From: an uncultured Bacteroidia bacterium | Lineage (GTDB): Bacteria; Bacteroidota; Bacteroidia; Bacteroidales; F082 | DNA length: 64,000 nucleotides | NCBI GenBank assembly: GCA_902786745.1 | Contig: CADADR010000009.1 | Span: 57,170 to 121,169, forward strand | Direction of reading: 5' to 3' | Shown: positions 44,801-52,266 of the stretch, piece by piece | Layout of the letters: every line of letters begins with the position of its first letter | Numbering within the stretch: position 1 is the stretch's first letter | Made by a program: the position numbers and the translations under genes | The notes under the pieces: generated by a model | What the model was told of the DNA's origin: nothing | Databases searched by the model: none | What the model saw: the letters and a program-made list of their open reading frames with translations, nothing else

Positions 44801-45081
44801 TCAAGGACTTCCAACTGGTGGCCTTCGGTGACCTCGGCACTGCTTGGACGGGATGGAACCCTTATGACCCGAGCAATTCGCTTTACAACACCCACATCAG
44901 CGACGGCAACTTAGACATCACCGTCACGGAGATGAAAGATCCTTTGGTAGGTGGCGTGGGGTTTGGCCTGCGCACGACGCTGTTTGGCTACTTTGTCAGA
45001 GGCGACATGGCCTGGGGCATACAAGACGGACAAATCGCCAAGAAACCGCGATTCTACCTGTCGTTCAACCTGGATTTCTAA
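41875..45081 (+). CDS. Three-module outer-membrane protein: degenerate peptidase, TolB-like propeller, Omp85-like barrel
   Basis: 1068 residues. The signal peptide ends AHA before Gln24. Residues about 25-285 resemble gluzincin (peptidase MA) domains: Phe-rich strand IQFIVFNSKGDF, then QIREGITSLLF where HExxH would be, then PQWFQDGLVAYIAGNWD where active members have W-x-x-E-G. The His residues are absent, so it is probably not a peptidase. Residues about 290-560 carry WD40/TolB-type propeller blades (ISPNGKYIAYVSNDEGKIRLW; HPVFTFDDRQIVFSSNRD). The C-terminal half (about 680-1068) has barrel strands and MRGFQQNIRNGNNFVVLNSELRFPVF, matching the Omp85 barrel (LRGY-like) motif, ending in Phe. 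Likely outer-membrane; function unknown. Confidence 0.85.
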   Translation: MSLNKKYAFLFLLLMAMAPLAHAQFYNGMNMPFGKNRVQWADFHWSYYMNDNFDVYFYQGGNDLARYAQAYAKDQIPQLEARLNSRFSKKIQFIVFNSKGDFKQSNINLEEEENGNTGGITKIIGSKVILYFDGDYTHFEAQIREGITSLLFSQVMNGISVGSQIRSAYRYDIPQWFQDGLVAYIAGNWDSHKEAQLQRGIVSGNYKKINHLRNDDALVAGYSFWNFIDEKYGSKSFNDILTLAENTQSVKKSLLYVTGKEYKALIEEWYAFYKARYETIMNRQPNEPMRLRYKKYRTFTQPSISPNGKYIAYVSNDEGKIRLWLEDLQSGKRKQLFSAGYRSDENIDTSFPLLAWHPNSEILSFILEEEGKIQLYNLDVNSGKKANTFLFDFQKVSSFSYAHKSRKIVLAATRMGKPDIYVYNLFSNTLEQITNDWHTDLHPVFTFDDRQIVFSSNRDNDTLKANEQMGFQNKQFDLYAYNYNNKSTVLQNLTRQRISNSIIPEPLKDGSLLYLNDTSGYYNLYQIRFDSAISHIDTIVHYRYFGKKEQLTDYSANIIDYTYLPRDHKAAMLMADKNGEKFFMSPILRGHDENISQMSPYAQKRLFNDLTQKESDSITEPISKHRFSASYRYSRRKKPINGPIGGDTLQPVVQSHAPAPTQPRPKDTIQRPNNYYVELFADQLMSQIDFSSMNYSYQPFTGGNAPIYLYSGFNIFLGTVMKDLMEDYKIELGVKLNTTLTNNEYMLRFSDFSKRTDRSITLHRYVTDDYSKFYYRTFTNEAFYTLSYPFSEILSLRGTAIYRLDHRVNLSIDDYSLADKDVYENWGGLRAELVYDNAKKIGTNLLVGARGKVFAEYYQRIARNTNNMVVVGFDYRHYTRISRNFIWANRIAGSSSFGQQKLIYYMGGVDNWILATFDQGAPIDYTQNYAYQTLATNMRGFQQNIRNGNNFVVLNSELRFPVFSYFMNRPINMKFIKDFQLVAFGDLGTAWTGWNPYDPSNSLYNTHISDGNLDITVTEMKDPLVGGVGFGLRTTLFGYFVRGDMAWGIQDGQIAKKPRFYLSFNLDF

Positions 45082-45084
45082 GGA

Positions 45085-45660
45085 TTATTCGTACAAATGA
45101 TGCTGTTTCATGTAAAGAAACGCAGGCTCTGGCATGAAATGCCGCATGTCGCGGCCTTCTTTGACGCATTGACGGATAAACGTTGACGAGATCTCCAAGA
45201 TGGGGGTCTTCAGCACCGTCACCGAGGGATAATCGGCAAGGTCGCCGCCATCGTAGCCTTCACGAGGGAACACCAGCAACTCATAGTTATCAAGGATTCG
45301 CTGATACTCGCGCCAATGCTTCATGTTCTGCAGGCTGTCCATGCCGCAGATAAAAACAAACTGGCAATCGGGATATTGCCCTGACAGCACCGACAATGTA
45401 TTAATGGTATAGGAAGGCGTCGGGAGATGCATCTCTATGTCGCTCACAAAAAAACGCGGGTCGTCGCCAATGGCCAGTTTCACCATCTTGAGACGCTCAT
45501 CGTCATCCAACAGGTCTTCCTTCTGTTTCAGCGGATTTTGGGGCGTGACCACAAACCACAATTCGTCCAAGTCGGAGAACTCGACCAAATAATTGGCCAA
45601 CATCACATGACCGTGATGGATGGGGTTGAACGAGCCGGAATAAATGCCTATTTTCTTCAT
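45085..45660 (-). CDS. nadD: Nicotinate-nucleotide adenylyltransferase
   Basis: 191 residues from MKKIGIYSGSFNPIHHGHVM; upstream in-frame codons lie inside gmk. The nucleotidyltransferase motifs GSFNPIHHGH and ISSTFIRQCV are present, with FICGMDSLQNMKHW between. NadD joins ATP to nicotinate mononucleotide, a late step of NAD synthesis. Its ATG overlaps the gmk stop (45657-45660). Last gene of the yicC-gmk-nadD unit. Confidence 0.95.
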   Translation of the reverse strand: MKKIGIYSGSFNPIHHGHVMLANYLVEFSDLDELWFVVTPQNPLKQKEDLLDDDERLKMVKLAIGDDPRFFVSDIEMHLPTPSYTINTLSVLSGQYPDCQFVFICGMDSLQNMKHWREYQRILDNYELLVFPREGYDGGDLADYPSVTVLKTPILEISSTFIRQCVKEGRDMRHFMPEPAFLYMKQHHLYE

Positions 45661-46232
45661 TCCTCTTCGTTGATGAAGCTGCTGACGACGTCCAAGATCT
45701 CGCGCTTGGCTGTCTCCAAGTCGTCGTTGATGATGGTACAATCGAACTTGCCTTGGGCGAATTCCGTTTCCCATTCCGCTTTGGCAATGCGGTTTTCGAT
45801 TTCTTCCATTGAGTCGGTGCCACGTTTGATGAGACGCTCGCGCAACACCTCAACCGAGGGGGCTTGGATGAACACCGACAGGGCCTTGTCGCCATAGTGT
45901 TCCTTGATATTCACGCCGCCGCACACATCGACGTCGAAGGCCACGTGTTTGCCTTCCTCCTGCATCTGTTCGACAACAGCGAGAAGGGTGCCGTAGCAAC
46001 GACCAGGATAGACCTCTTCCCATTCGAGGAACTCACCGTTCTCGACACGTTGCTGAAACTCCTCCATGCTCAGGAAGAAGTATTCGCGACCATGCACCTC
46101 CTCGCCGCGAGGCGGACGTGTGGTGGCAGAGACAGAGAAGGCCATCTCAGGAATGTTGGCCATGACGTGATTGAGCAAGGTGGTCTTGCCTGAGCCCGAC
46201 GGGGCGCTGAATATCAATATTTTACCTTTCAT
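45657..46232 (-). CDS. gmk: Guanylate kinase
   Basis: 191 residues from MKGKILIFSAPSGSGKTTL, 1 bp after the yicC stop. P-loop SAPSGSGKTT, GMP-binding SVSATTRPPRGEEVHGREYFFLS (cited in part), EWEEVYPGRCYGT and the lid RLIKRGTDSMEEIENRIAKA. It phosphorylates GMP to GDP. Translationally coupled to nadD. Confidence 0.97.
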   Translation of the reverse strand: MKGKILIFSAPSGSGKTTLLNHVMANIPEMAFSVSATTRPPRGEEVHGREYFFLSMEEFQQRVENGEFLEWEEVYPGRCYGTLLAVVEQMQEEGKHVAFDVDVCGGVNIKEHYGDKALSVFIQAPSVEVLRERLIKRGTDSMEEIENRIAKAEWETEFAQGKFDCTIINDDLETAKREILDVVSSFINEEE

Positions 46233-46233
46233 G

Positions 46234-47106
46234 TTATAGGATATTACATACCTGTTCCTTGATCTTTTCCAATTCATCCTTCATCTTGACGACGATTTTC
46301 TGGATGTTCACCTCGTTGGCTTTCGAACCCAAGGTGTTAATCTCGCGACCCATCTCCTGACTGATGAAACCAAGTTTCTTGCCCGCCTGGTCTTCGTCAC
46401 AACTCTCGTTGAAATAGTTGCAATGCTGGCGCAGACGCACCTTCTCCTCCGTGATATCGAGTTTCTCGAGATAATAGATGAGTTCTTGCTCAAAACGGTT
46501 TTCGTCATATTGTCCCGAAGTGGTCAGCTCACTGAGGTTCTTCGTGATGCGCTGCTTAATGACCTCGTGACGGCTCTTCTCATAAGGCTCCACCTGACCC
46601 AACAGGTCGAGGATGAGCTCCACACGATGCAGTAGGTCTTTCTTCAAGGTGTTGCCTTCTTGGACACGGAAACCGTCGACAATGTCGAGAGCCTGGTCGA
46701 GGGTCTCACCTACTTTGGCTACAAAGGCATCGTCATAATTTTCCACAGGCACGTTAAAGATGCCGGGCATGCGAAACAGCACCGAAGCCAAATCGTTGGC
46801 AGGGGCAATGCCCAATGACGAGGAGATGGATTCGATTTGGTCCTTGTAGGCCTTCACGATATCTTGGTCGATATGATAGGATTGCGACAGGTCGGTGTCG
46901 GTGATGCTAATGACCACGTCCACTTTGCCGCGCTGCAATTTGGCACCAATCCTATTGCGAAAGTCCAGTTCGGCGAAACGTAATTCGTTGGGTAGCTTAA
47001 CTTGAAGGTCGAGTTGCTTGCTATTCAGAGTCTTAATCTCGACCGAAATCTTTTTTGTGTTATAGGTCTGCTCGGCAATGCCGTAGCCTGTCATTGAACG
47101 AATCAT
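46234..47106 (-). CDS. YicC family protein
   Basis: 290 residues. It starts MIRSMTGYGIAEQTYNTKKISVEIKTLNSKQLDLQVKLP and ends with LGFISQEMGREINTLGSKANEVNIQKIVVKMKDELEKIKEQVCNIL (both cited in outline), the YicC_N and DUF1732 signatures. YicC proteins are reported as endoribonucleases that act on small RNAs; in Bacteroidota the gene regularly precedes gmk, as here. Cytosolic. Confidence 0.93.
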   Translation of the reverse strand: MIRSMTGYGIAEQTYNTKKISVEIKTLNSKQLDLQVKLPNELRFAELDFRNRIGAKLQRGKVDVVISITDTDLSQSYHIDQDIVKAYKDQIESISSSLGIAPANDLASVLFRMPGIFNVPVENYDDAFVAKVGETLDQALDIVDGFRVQEGNTLKKDLLHRVELILDLLGQVEPYEKSRHEVIKQRITKNLSELTTSGQYDENRFEQELIYYLEKLDITEEKVRLRQHCNYFNESCDEDQAGKKLGFISQEMGREINTLGSKANEVNIQKIVVKMKDELEKIKEQVCNIL

Positions 47107-47131
47107 ACGACTTTATTTGAAAACAGGACGA

Positions 47132-48202
47132 TTAATGCTCTATAAAGCCCCAAGCCCTCTTGCCATAGAGGTCGCGCTTGGCACCCGAGGAAAGCATGGC
47201 GTCTCTTTGGAGATTGATTCTGGATGAGAACACACCAAAACCTCCAGTGACATTGGTGTAATCGGGCACCGTTTGTGAGAAGCCCGACTGTGTGTTCACC
47301 TGGATGTAGTTGTACAGCTCATCGCCGCCAGCGGAGACAAGGATCTCCAAGGGATAGGTGTTATCAATATAACGGACCACATTGGGGTGATTGTTATCGA
47401 TGATCGTGTCGCCACCGATGGCTTCCTTCAACAGATTGAATAACACATTCTCGCCATAGGAAACATAATAGACCATGTCTTCCTTGCCCAATTCGTCAAC
47501 ACTCTTAGGACCAGAGGAAAAAGACACCGACTTGTCGACCAGCGGACCGCCATTCAAGGATTCTTGATAGTGGAATACCACTTTCACATCATAAAACACC
47601 GCATTGTCAGCAGCAACAAATTTAATTTTCTTGGTGTTATCGCTGGGGGCAGCCGCAAACGACAGGCTGGAGGTGATAATCTTGAACTCACTACCACCGA
47701 CCAACGAAGTCTCGGCAGTAATAGTGTCGTTCCCCCTATGTACGAAGAGTTTATACTTATACTTGGCGTTAGCACTGTTGTTACCTAATGCAGATTGGCC
47801 ATTATCCAAGATACCATCGGTGAAATAAACCTTCTGGTTTGGGGAATAGAACACACCCGGCTTCTTGTCGTGAATGGTCATCGTATCGAGCGGAAGCACT
47901 TCACCGGTAGGAGAATAATTGCCTCCGTAAACTTCCTTATACTCCACAATATAGGCATTCAACTTGCCGGGATAGTTACACGAATCCTCGATGAGCGCCA
48001 CTTCGTTAGCGTTGATGTAATGGTCGTTGCTACCCGAAAAAGCACGGTTGATGCGAATGAAGTTGGTGTCTTGCGAGGCATCAATCAAGCCATAGATTAT
48101 GGGGATGTCCTTATAATCTGCATAGAGTTCGACATCGGTGCTGCAAGCATGGAAACACATCATCGTGGCAAGCAGCGAGAGGGATAAAAACAATTTTTTC
48201 AT
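47132..48202 (-). CDS. DUF4249 family lipoprotein
   Basis: 356 residues with lipobox FHAC. The DUF4249 start is typical: DIPIIYGLIDASQDTNFIRINRAFSG, then beta-rich sequence with KLNAYIVEYKEVY and YKYKLFVHRGNDTITAETSLVGG. Members are outer-membrane lipoproteins often found beside TonB-dependent receptors in Bacteroidota; no receptor is present here. It lies 25 bp upstream of yicC and may drive that operon from the promoter at 48228-48235. Confidence 0.85.
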   Translation of the reverse strand: MKKLFLSLSLLATMMCFHACSTDVELYADYKDIPIIYGLIDASQDTNFIRINRAFSGSNDHYINANEVALIEDSCNYPGKLNAYIVEYKEVYGGNYSPTGEVLPLDTMTIHDKKPGVFYSPNQKVYFTDGILDNGQSALGNNSANAKYKYKLFVHRGNDTITAETSLVGGSEFKIITSSLSFAAAPSDNTKKIKFVAADNAVFYDVKVVFHYQESLNGGPLVDKSVSFSSGPKSVDELGKEDMVYYVSYGENVLFNLLKEAIGGDTIIDNNHPNVVRYIDNTYPLEILVSAGGDELYNYIQVNTQSGFSQTVPDYTNVTGGFGVFSSRINLQRDAMLSSGAKRDLYGKRAWGFIEH

Positions 48203-48227
48203 TGTCCAATCGATTGTTTAGAAAGGG

Positions 48228-48284
48228 CAAAAATAGTGATTTTTCGCAAAATAGCGCTTGACTTCGACAGAATTGTTATTTTTG
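48228..48284. promoter_or_regulatory. Divergent promoters for the DUF4249 and PNGase F-like genes
   Basis: TATTTTTG on the minus strand at 48228-48235 and TATTTTTG on the plus strand at 48277-48284, each about 25 bp from its gene. Confidence 0.65.
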
Positions 48285-48308
48285 TACCCATAATACAACA
48301 AAAAAACC

Positions 48309-50852
48309 ATGAAAAAAAGCTCTTTACTCTCTTTATTCCTTATCCTGGCCACGTTAGGCATGGCGCAGGTGGAATACGTTTACGATTTCAACAGCCTCAC
48401 CGAAGGCTCACAAAACCTCAACGGCCAAGATGGCTGGATGACACATTACCAAACCGCCGCCTCGTCGCAAGACTTCGATGTCAACTACGTCTGCGGCTCT
48501 GACATGGCTCCCGACGAGAGTCTCGCCATTTGGTATCCCTATGGCGGCTCAGGTGTAGGCCGCACGGCTACTCGTAAGGCCTCGTCGAATTTCAACTTCA
48601 ACTTCCAGAACGGGGGCATCATGGACCTCGAGATTGACATGAACCGCACCTGGTGGGGCAGTTTCTTCGGCGTAGGCTTCGATAGCGACGGCGACGGTCA
48701 CATCCTGCCCGGTATGACTGATCCCGACGGTGGCGTCTACCTCTTCATCAAGAGCCAAGGCGACAGCGGCCACGCCAAGGTTTGCCTGCCCGACGGCTCC
48801 AACATCCCCTTCGATTACGAGGAAGGCGGTTGGACCCGTTACAAGATGTCATTCGACTTCACGGCTTACGACGGCGCAGGTGCCGTCACGGTGTTTGTGA
48901 AGCCTGGCTGCGAAGGCGAATGGATTCAGATGGCCGGCTGCACCAACGTCTGCATGAACCTCACCCCAGGCAGCGGCGACAAAAACGACTATCAAGTGTG
49001 GGACGGTGTCTTCTTCCACTCACAAGGTGGCACAGGCGGCTTCGACAACCTGCTCGTTCGCCAACAGCCCGACGGCAATGCCCAGCTCATCGAGATGGCC
49101 GACATCCCCAATCAACTGATTTTCAACGACCCGATTACACTGGTGGCCACCGCTTCGTCAGGTCTGCCCGTCTCCTTCGAGATGATGGAAGGCCCTGCCA
49201 CCATCAACGGAAACATCTTGACGCTGACGGGTGAAACCGGCGTTGTCAAGTTCAAGGCCACGCAGGCCGGCAATGCCAACTGGCTGCCCGCCCCAGACGT
49301 GGTGAAGAGTTTCGAGGTGGTTGACCCTTATGCCTACGAGCCTGAAGTAAAGATTCGTCGTCCCTACGAGGGTACCAAGGTGTATTTGGACGAATTACAC
49401 CCCGTGATGATTGTGGTTTCGGCATATATTGAGCATCCCGAAGTCATCAAGTTCACCGAAGTCACTGCGAGCGTTGACGGACAAGAAATCCCGCTTCAAA
49501 CCGATTATCCCGAGGACTCCGACAACGGCTATTATTATGGTTTTTGGACGCCTTCGGGCTTCGGCACCTTCAATATGACCGTCAGTGTGACGCAGAGCGG
49601 TGATAAGACCACTACCTTCAGCAATAGCTTCGAGGTGACGGACGACATCGATAGCCATTTGGATGTGGTGACCATGCATGGCGACCTCGTCTGCGACCCG
49701 ACGCATCATAGCGCCAAAGGCAACTATGCCATGCCCTCGCATGTAGGAGCCTTCAACGAGATTTTGGCGCATTACGACCACACCTGCGTGAATGGCAACT
49801 GCGACCCATACGACCGTGTTGGCGGCGTAAAGGTGCGCAATTACCGTGGCGAATGGGTCGAGTTGTTCCGCTACATCACCCCCTTCGGCGTGCAGTGCGA
49901 CGACGACGTCGACGTGAGCGACTATACTTCATTATTACAAGGCTTGGTTGAGTTGGAGTTCTACATGGAGAGTTGGGGCGGCAGTGGATACAACCCCACC
50001 CTGATCTTCAGCTTCACCAAGGGCACGCCCGACTACCTCTATGCCGACATCGACGAGATATGGTTTGGCACCTACGCCTTCGGCGACTATGCCAACCAAC
50101 AGCCCGTACCTGTAGTGGATTATACTTTCAGCGACAAGGCACAGTCTGCCAAGCTGAAAATCACCACCACCGGCCACAACTGGAGCAGTGGCACCAACAA
50201 CAGCTACAACACGGGCAACGCTGCTGAGTTCTACGAAGCTACGCATCACATCCTCGTGAACGGACAGAACAAATACGACCAACACCTGTGGCGCACCTGT
50301 ACGCCTAATCCGGCAGGCTGCCAGCCGCAAAACGGCACTTGGACCTATAACCGCAGCGGATGGTGTCCGGGCAGCATCGGCCTCGTTTGGGACTTCGACC
50401 TGACGGAGTACCTCACCGCTGGACAAGCCGAGCTGTTCTACCAGTTCGACCCGACCTATCTCGACTACTGCCACCCCAACCACCCCGACTGCGTCGACGG
50501 CGTCACCTGCACCGAATGTGCCGCACCCGACAACCCGGTGTTGCGTGTTGCAGGTAAAGTCGTCTCTTCCAGTAACGACGAAGACCTGCTGGTGAGCGTA
50601 CATGAGGCCCATGCAGCGCCTGCTTTCACAGCTGAGGTTTTCCCCAACCCCGCCAAAGGACAGTTCACCATCAGCACCGACTACGATAAGGGCGCAGTCA
50701 GTGTGATGATGCTCAACATGTACGGTCAAATGGTGATGTTCTTCACCGTGGAAGGCCAACGCACCATCGACGTGAGCCGTCTGCCTGCCGGCATCTATAC
50801 CCTGCAGATGCTGGGCGGTAGCGTGATGACCCAAAAAGTCGTTGTGGAATGA
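48309..50852 (+). CDS. PNGase F-like peptide:N-glycosidase with T9SS sorting domain
   Basis: 847 residues. The signal peptide ends GMA before Gln. An N-terminal lectin-like beta sandwich (about 20-245) and two Ig-like domains (about 255-335 and 336-440) precede a PNGase F domain pair at about 445-745. Residues equivalent to the known PNGase F catalytic set are present: Asp502 in CDPYDRVGG, Glu554 in FYMESWGG and Glu640 in GNAAEFYEATHHI. The match also covers VKVRNYRGEWVELFRYITPF, DYTSLLQGLVELEFY and the second-domain RSGWCPG. Such enzymes cut whole N-glycans from glycoproteins. The tail (VFPNPAKGQFTIS ... LNMYGQMVMFF ... LPAGIYTLQML ... VVVE) is a T9SS type A sorting domain, so it acts outside the cell. 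Confidence 0.9.
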   Translation: MKKSSLLSLFLILATLGMAQVEYVYDFNSLTEGSQNLNGQDGWMTHYQTAASSQDFDVNYVCGSDMAPDESLAIWYPYGGSGVGRTATRKASSNFNFNFQNGGIMDLEIDMNRTWWGSFFGVGFDSDGDGHILPGMTDPDGGVYLFIKSQGDSGHAKVCLPDGSNIPFDYEEGGWTRYKMSFDFTAYDGAGAVTVFVKPGCEGEWIQMAGCTNVCMNLTPGSGDKNDYQVWDGVFFHSQGGTGGFDNLLVRQQPDGNAQLIEMADIPNQLIFNDPITLVATASSGLPVSFEMMEGPATINGNILTLTGETGVVKFKATQAGNANWLPAPDVVKSFEVVDPYAYEPEVKIRRPYEGTKVYLDELHPVMIVVSAYIEHPEVIKFTEVTASVDGQEIPLQTDYPEDSDNGYYYGFWTPSGFGTFNMTVSVTQSGDKTTTFSNSFEVTDDIDSHLDVVTMHGDLVCDPTHHSAKGNYAMPSHVGAFNEILAHYDHTCVNGNCDPYDRVGGVKVRNYRGEWVELFRYITPFGVQCDDDVDVSDYTSLLQGLVELEFYMESWGGSGYNPTLIFSFTKGTPDYLYADIDEIWFGTYAFGDYANQQPVPVVDYTFSDKAQSAKLKITTTGHNWSSGTNNSYNTGNAAEFYEATHHILVNGQNKYDQHLWRTCTPNPAGCQPQNGTWTYNRSGWCPGSIGLVWDFDLTEYLTAGQAELFYQFDPTYLDYCHPNHPDCVDGVTCTECAAPDNPVLRVAGKVVSSSNDEDLLVSVHEAHAAPAFTAEVFPNPAKGQFTISTDYDKGAVSVMMLNMYGQMVMFFTVEGQRTIDVSRLPAGIYTLQMLGGSVMTQKVVVE

Positions 50853-50864
50853 TTATTGCATGAA

Positions 50865-50910
50865 TAGATTGTAGGGGCGGGATGCTCCGTCCCTACCAAA
50901 CATAGATTGA
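50865..50910. repeat. Palindrome flanked by short direct repeats
   Basis: GTAGGGGCGG ... CCGTCCCTAC (50871-50896) is a 26-bp near-palindrome; ATAGATT occurs on both sides (50865-50871 and about 50902-50909). It lies between the PNGase F and DUF4476 genes and resembles a small dispersed element with target duplication. Confidence 0.5.
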
Positions 50911-50911
50911 T

Positions 50912-51646
50912 ATGAAAAAGCATCTCTTATTTGCCCTTCTCCTTTTCCTCGCCCTTCCTAGCATGGCGCAAGTGGCAGCAGTTAGGCCCCAACATCATGG
51001 TGGCCATAACGGCAGCAGCACATTGACCGTAGTCGCCCCGCGCGGCCTCAGCTTTTGGCTTTTTGTCGACGATGTGTTGCAAAACGAAGACCCTGTACGT
51101 TCCATCTGCCTACGCAACCTGTGGAACGACAACTTCTACATCCGTGTCGAACTCGACAACCAAGAGCACAATTGTGTGGGTCAATTCATCAACTTAAGGC
51201 AATCAAAGACCATAAGCATCGTTCAGTCCAATAAACTCATAGGACTTGAACAAGCCCAAATCAACATTCGTCCTGAGCTTACCATGGATTTGATCACCCA
51301 ACAACCTATGGCGGCCGGCAACGGGCAACATCCCATCATGCCTGTCCCTCCCATGCCCATGGGCATGAATCCACACGACTATGAGAGTGCCTGCCAAATC
51401 ATCGCCAAGGAATCGTTCGACAGTTCAAAGCTCACCGTAGCCAAGCAGGTCGTTTCGGGCAACCCGATGACGGCGAGTCAAATCCTCGGCATATGCAAGA
51501 TGTTCTCCTTTGAGAGCAATAAGCTGGAGTTTGCAAAATATGCATATCCATACTGCACCGAGCCTAATAAATACTTCCTACTAAACGACGCCTTCAGCTA
51601 TGAGTCGTCGAAACGCGAGCTTGACGAATACGTCAGGAAGTACTGA
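50912..51646 (+). CDS. DUF4476 domain protein, exported
   Basis: 244 residues. The signal peptide ends SMA before Gln. A beta-rich first half (PRGLSFWLFVDDVLQNEDPVRSICLRNLWNDNFYIRVELDNQ, as a region about 45-90) leads through a Pro/Met-rich linker (about 145-160) to a helical DUF4476 domain: YESACQIIAKESFDSSKLTVAKQVV, LGICKMFSFESNKLEFAKYAY, LLNDAFSYESSKRELDEYV. DUF4476 is a helical repeat domain of unknown function common in Bacteroidota. It is 59 bp after the PNGase F gene, with a palindromic repeat between them, and ends in a terminator. Confidence 0.85.
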   Translation: MKKHLLFALLLFLALPSMAQVAAVRPQHHGGHNGSSTLTVVAPRGLSFWLFVDDVLQNEDPVRSICLRNLWNDNFYIRVELDNQEHNCVGQFINLRQSKTISIVQSNKLIGLEQAQINIRPELTMDLITQQPMAAGNGQHPIMPVPPMPMGMNPHDYESACQIIAKESFDSSKLTVAKQVVSGNPMTASQILGICKMFSFESNKLEFAKYAYPYCTEPNKYFLLNDAFSYESSKRELDEYVRKY

Positions 51647-51653
51647 CAGACAC

Positions 51654-51685
51654 AAAAAAAGACCGCATCGCTGCGGTCTTTTTTT
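51654..51685. terminator. Bidirectional terminator
   Basis: GACCGCA/TGCGGTC with a TCGC loop, seven A before and seven T after, between convergent genes. Confidence 0.9.
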
Positions 51686-51702
51686 ATCAAATTAAGCTTG
51701 TC

Positions 51703-52161
51703 TTAGAATCTGTAACGGATACCAAGAGCGCCAGCATAGCCAAATCCGCTTGCCGCACCAAGGACATCCCATTGCGGACGAGCATCAATAGTGATTTGGA
51801 AAGGCACGGCTTGGAAGTTGTACTCTAAGCCAACCTGAGCCAAGAAACCAAGGCCGAGGTTGCCATCGTGGTAACCATCCCAGAAACCAGCATTGGCGCC
51901 GACACCGGCAAACCAACCGAGGTTTTCGACCAGGCCACCCATCCACTGATAGACAGCGGAGATGTTGTAGTAGCCATAGTGCTCGTGGGTGTTCCAACCC
52001 AGATCAAGTTCCAAACGGTTGTTGGCGTTGAAGCCATGCTGCCATGAGAGTTCAGCACCGTAGCTGCTACCAAAAGCGCCACGAACACCAATCCAGTTCT
52101 GTGCATTCACGGCAAAGCTCAGGCCGAGAACAGCAACCAAAAGAAGCATTACTTTCTTCAT
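51703..52161 (-). CDS. Small outer-membrane barrel protein
   Basis: 152 residues. The signal peptide ends VNA before Gln. The mature part alternates hydrophobic and polar residues with Gly, Tyr and Trp (WIGVRGAFGSSYGAELSWQHGF; RLELDLGWNTHEHYGYYNISAVYQW; GLGFLAQVGLEYNF; GYAGALGIRYRF) and ends in Phe, as eight-stranded outer-membrane barrels do. Role unknown. It stands alone, 106 bp downstream of the M28 gene. Confidence 0.8.
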   Translation of the reverse strand: MKKVMLLLVAVLGLSFAVNAQNWIGVRGAFGSSYGAELSWQHGFNANNRLELDLGWNTHEHYGYYNISAVYQWMGGLVENLGWFAGVGANAGFWDGYHDGNLGLGFLAQVGLEYNFQAVPFQITIDARPQWDVLGAASGFGYAGALGIRYRF

Positions 52162-52266
52162 TGTGTGTAATTTTAGGTTAGTAATTAATTATTTAAGGTT
52201 GTTATTTATCCGTTTTAACACTGCAAAGATATAAAAAAATGAAAAACGAAAGTCAATTGTGTATTT

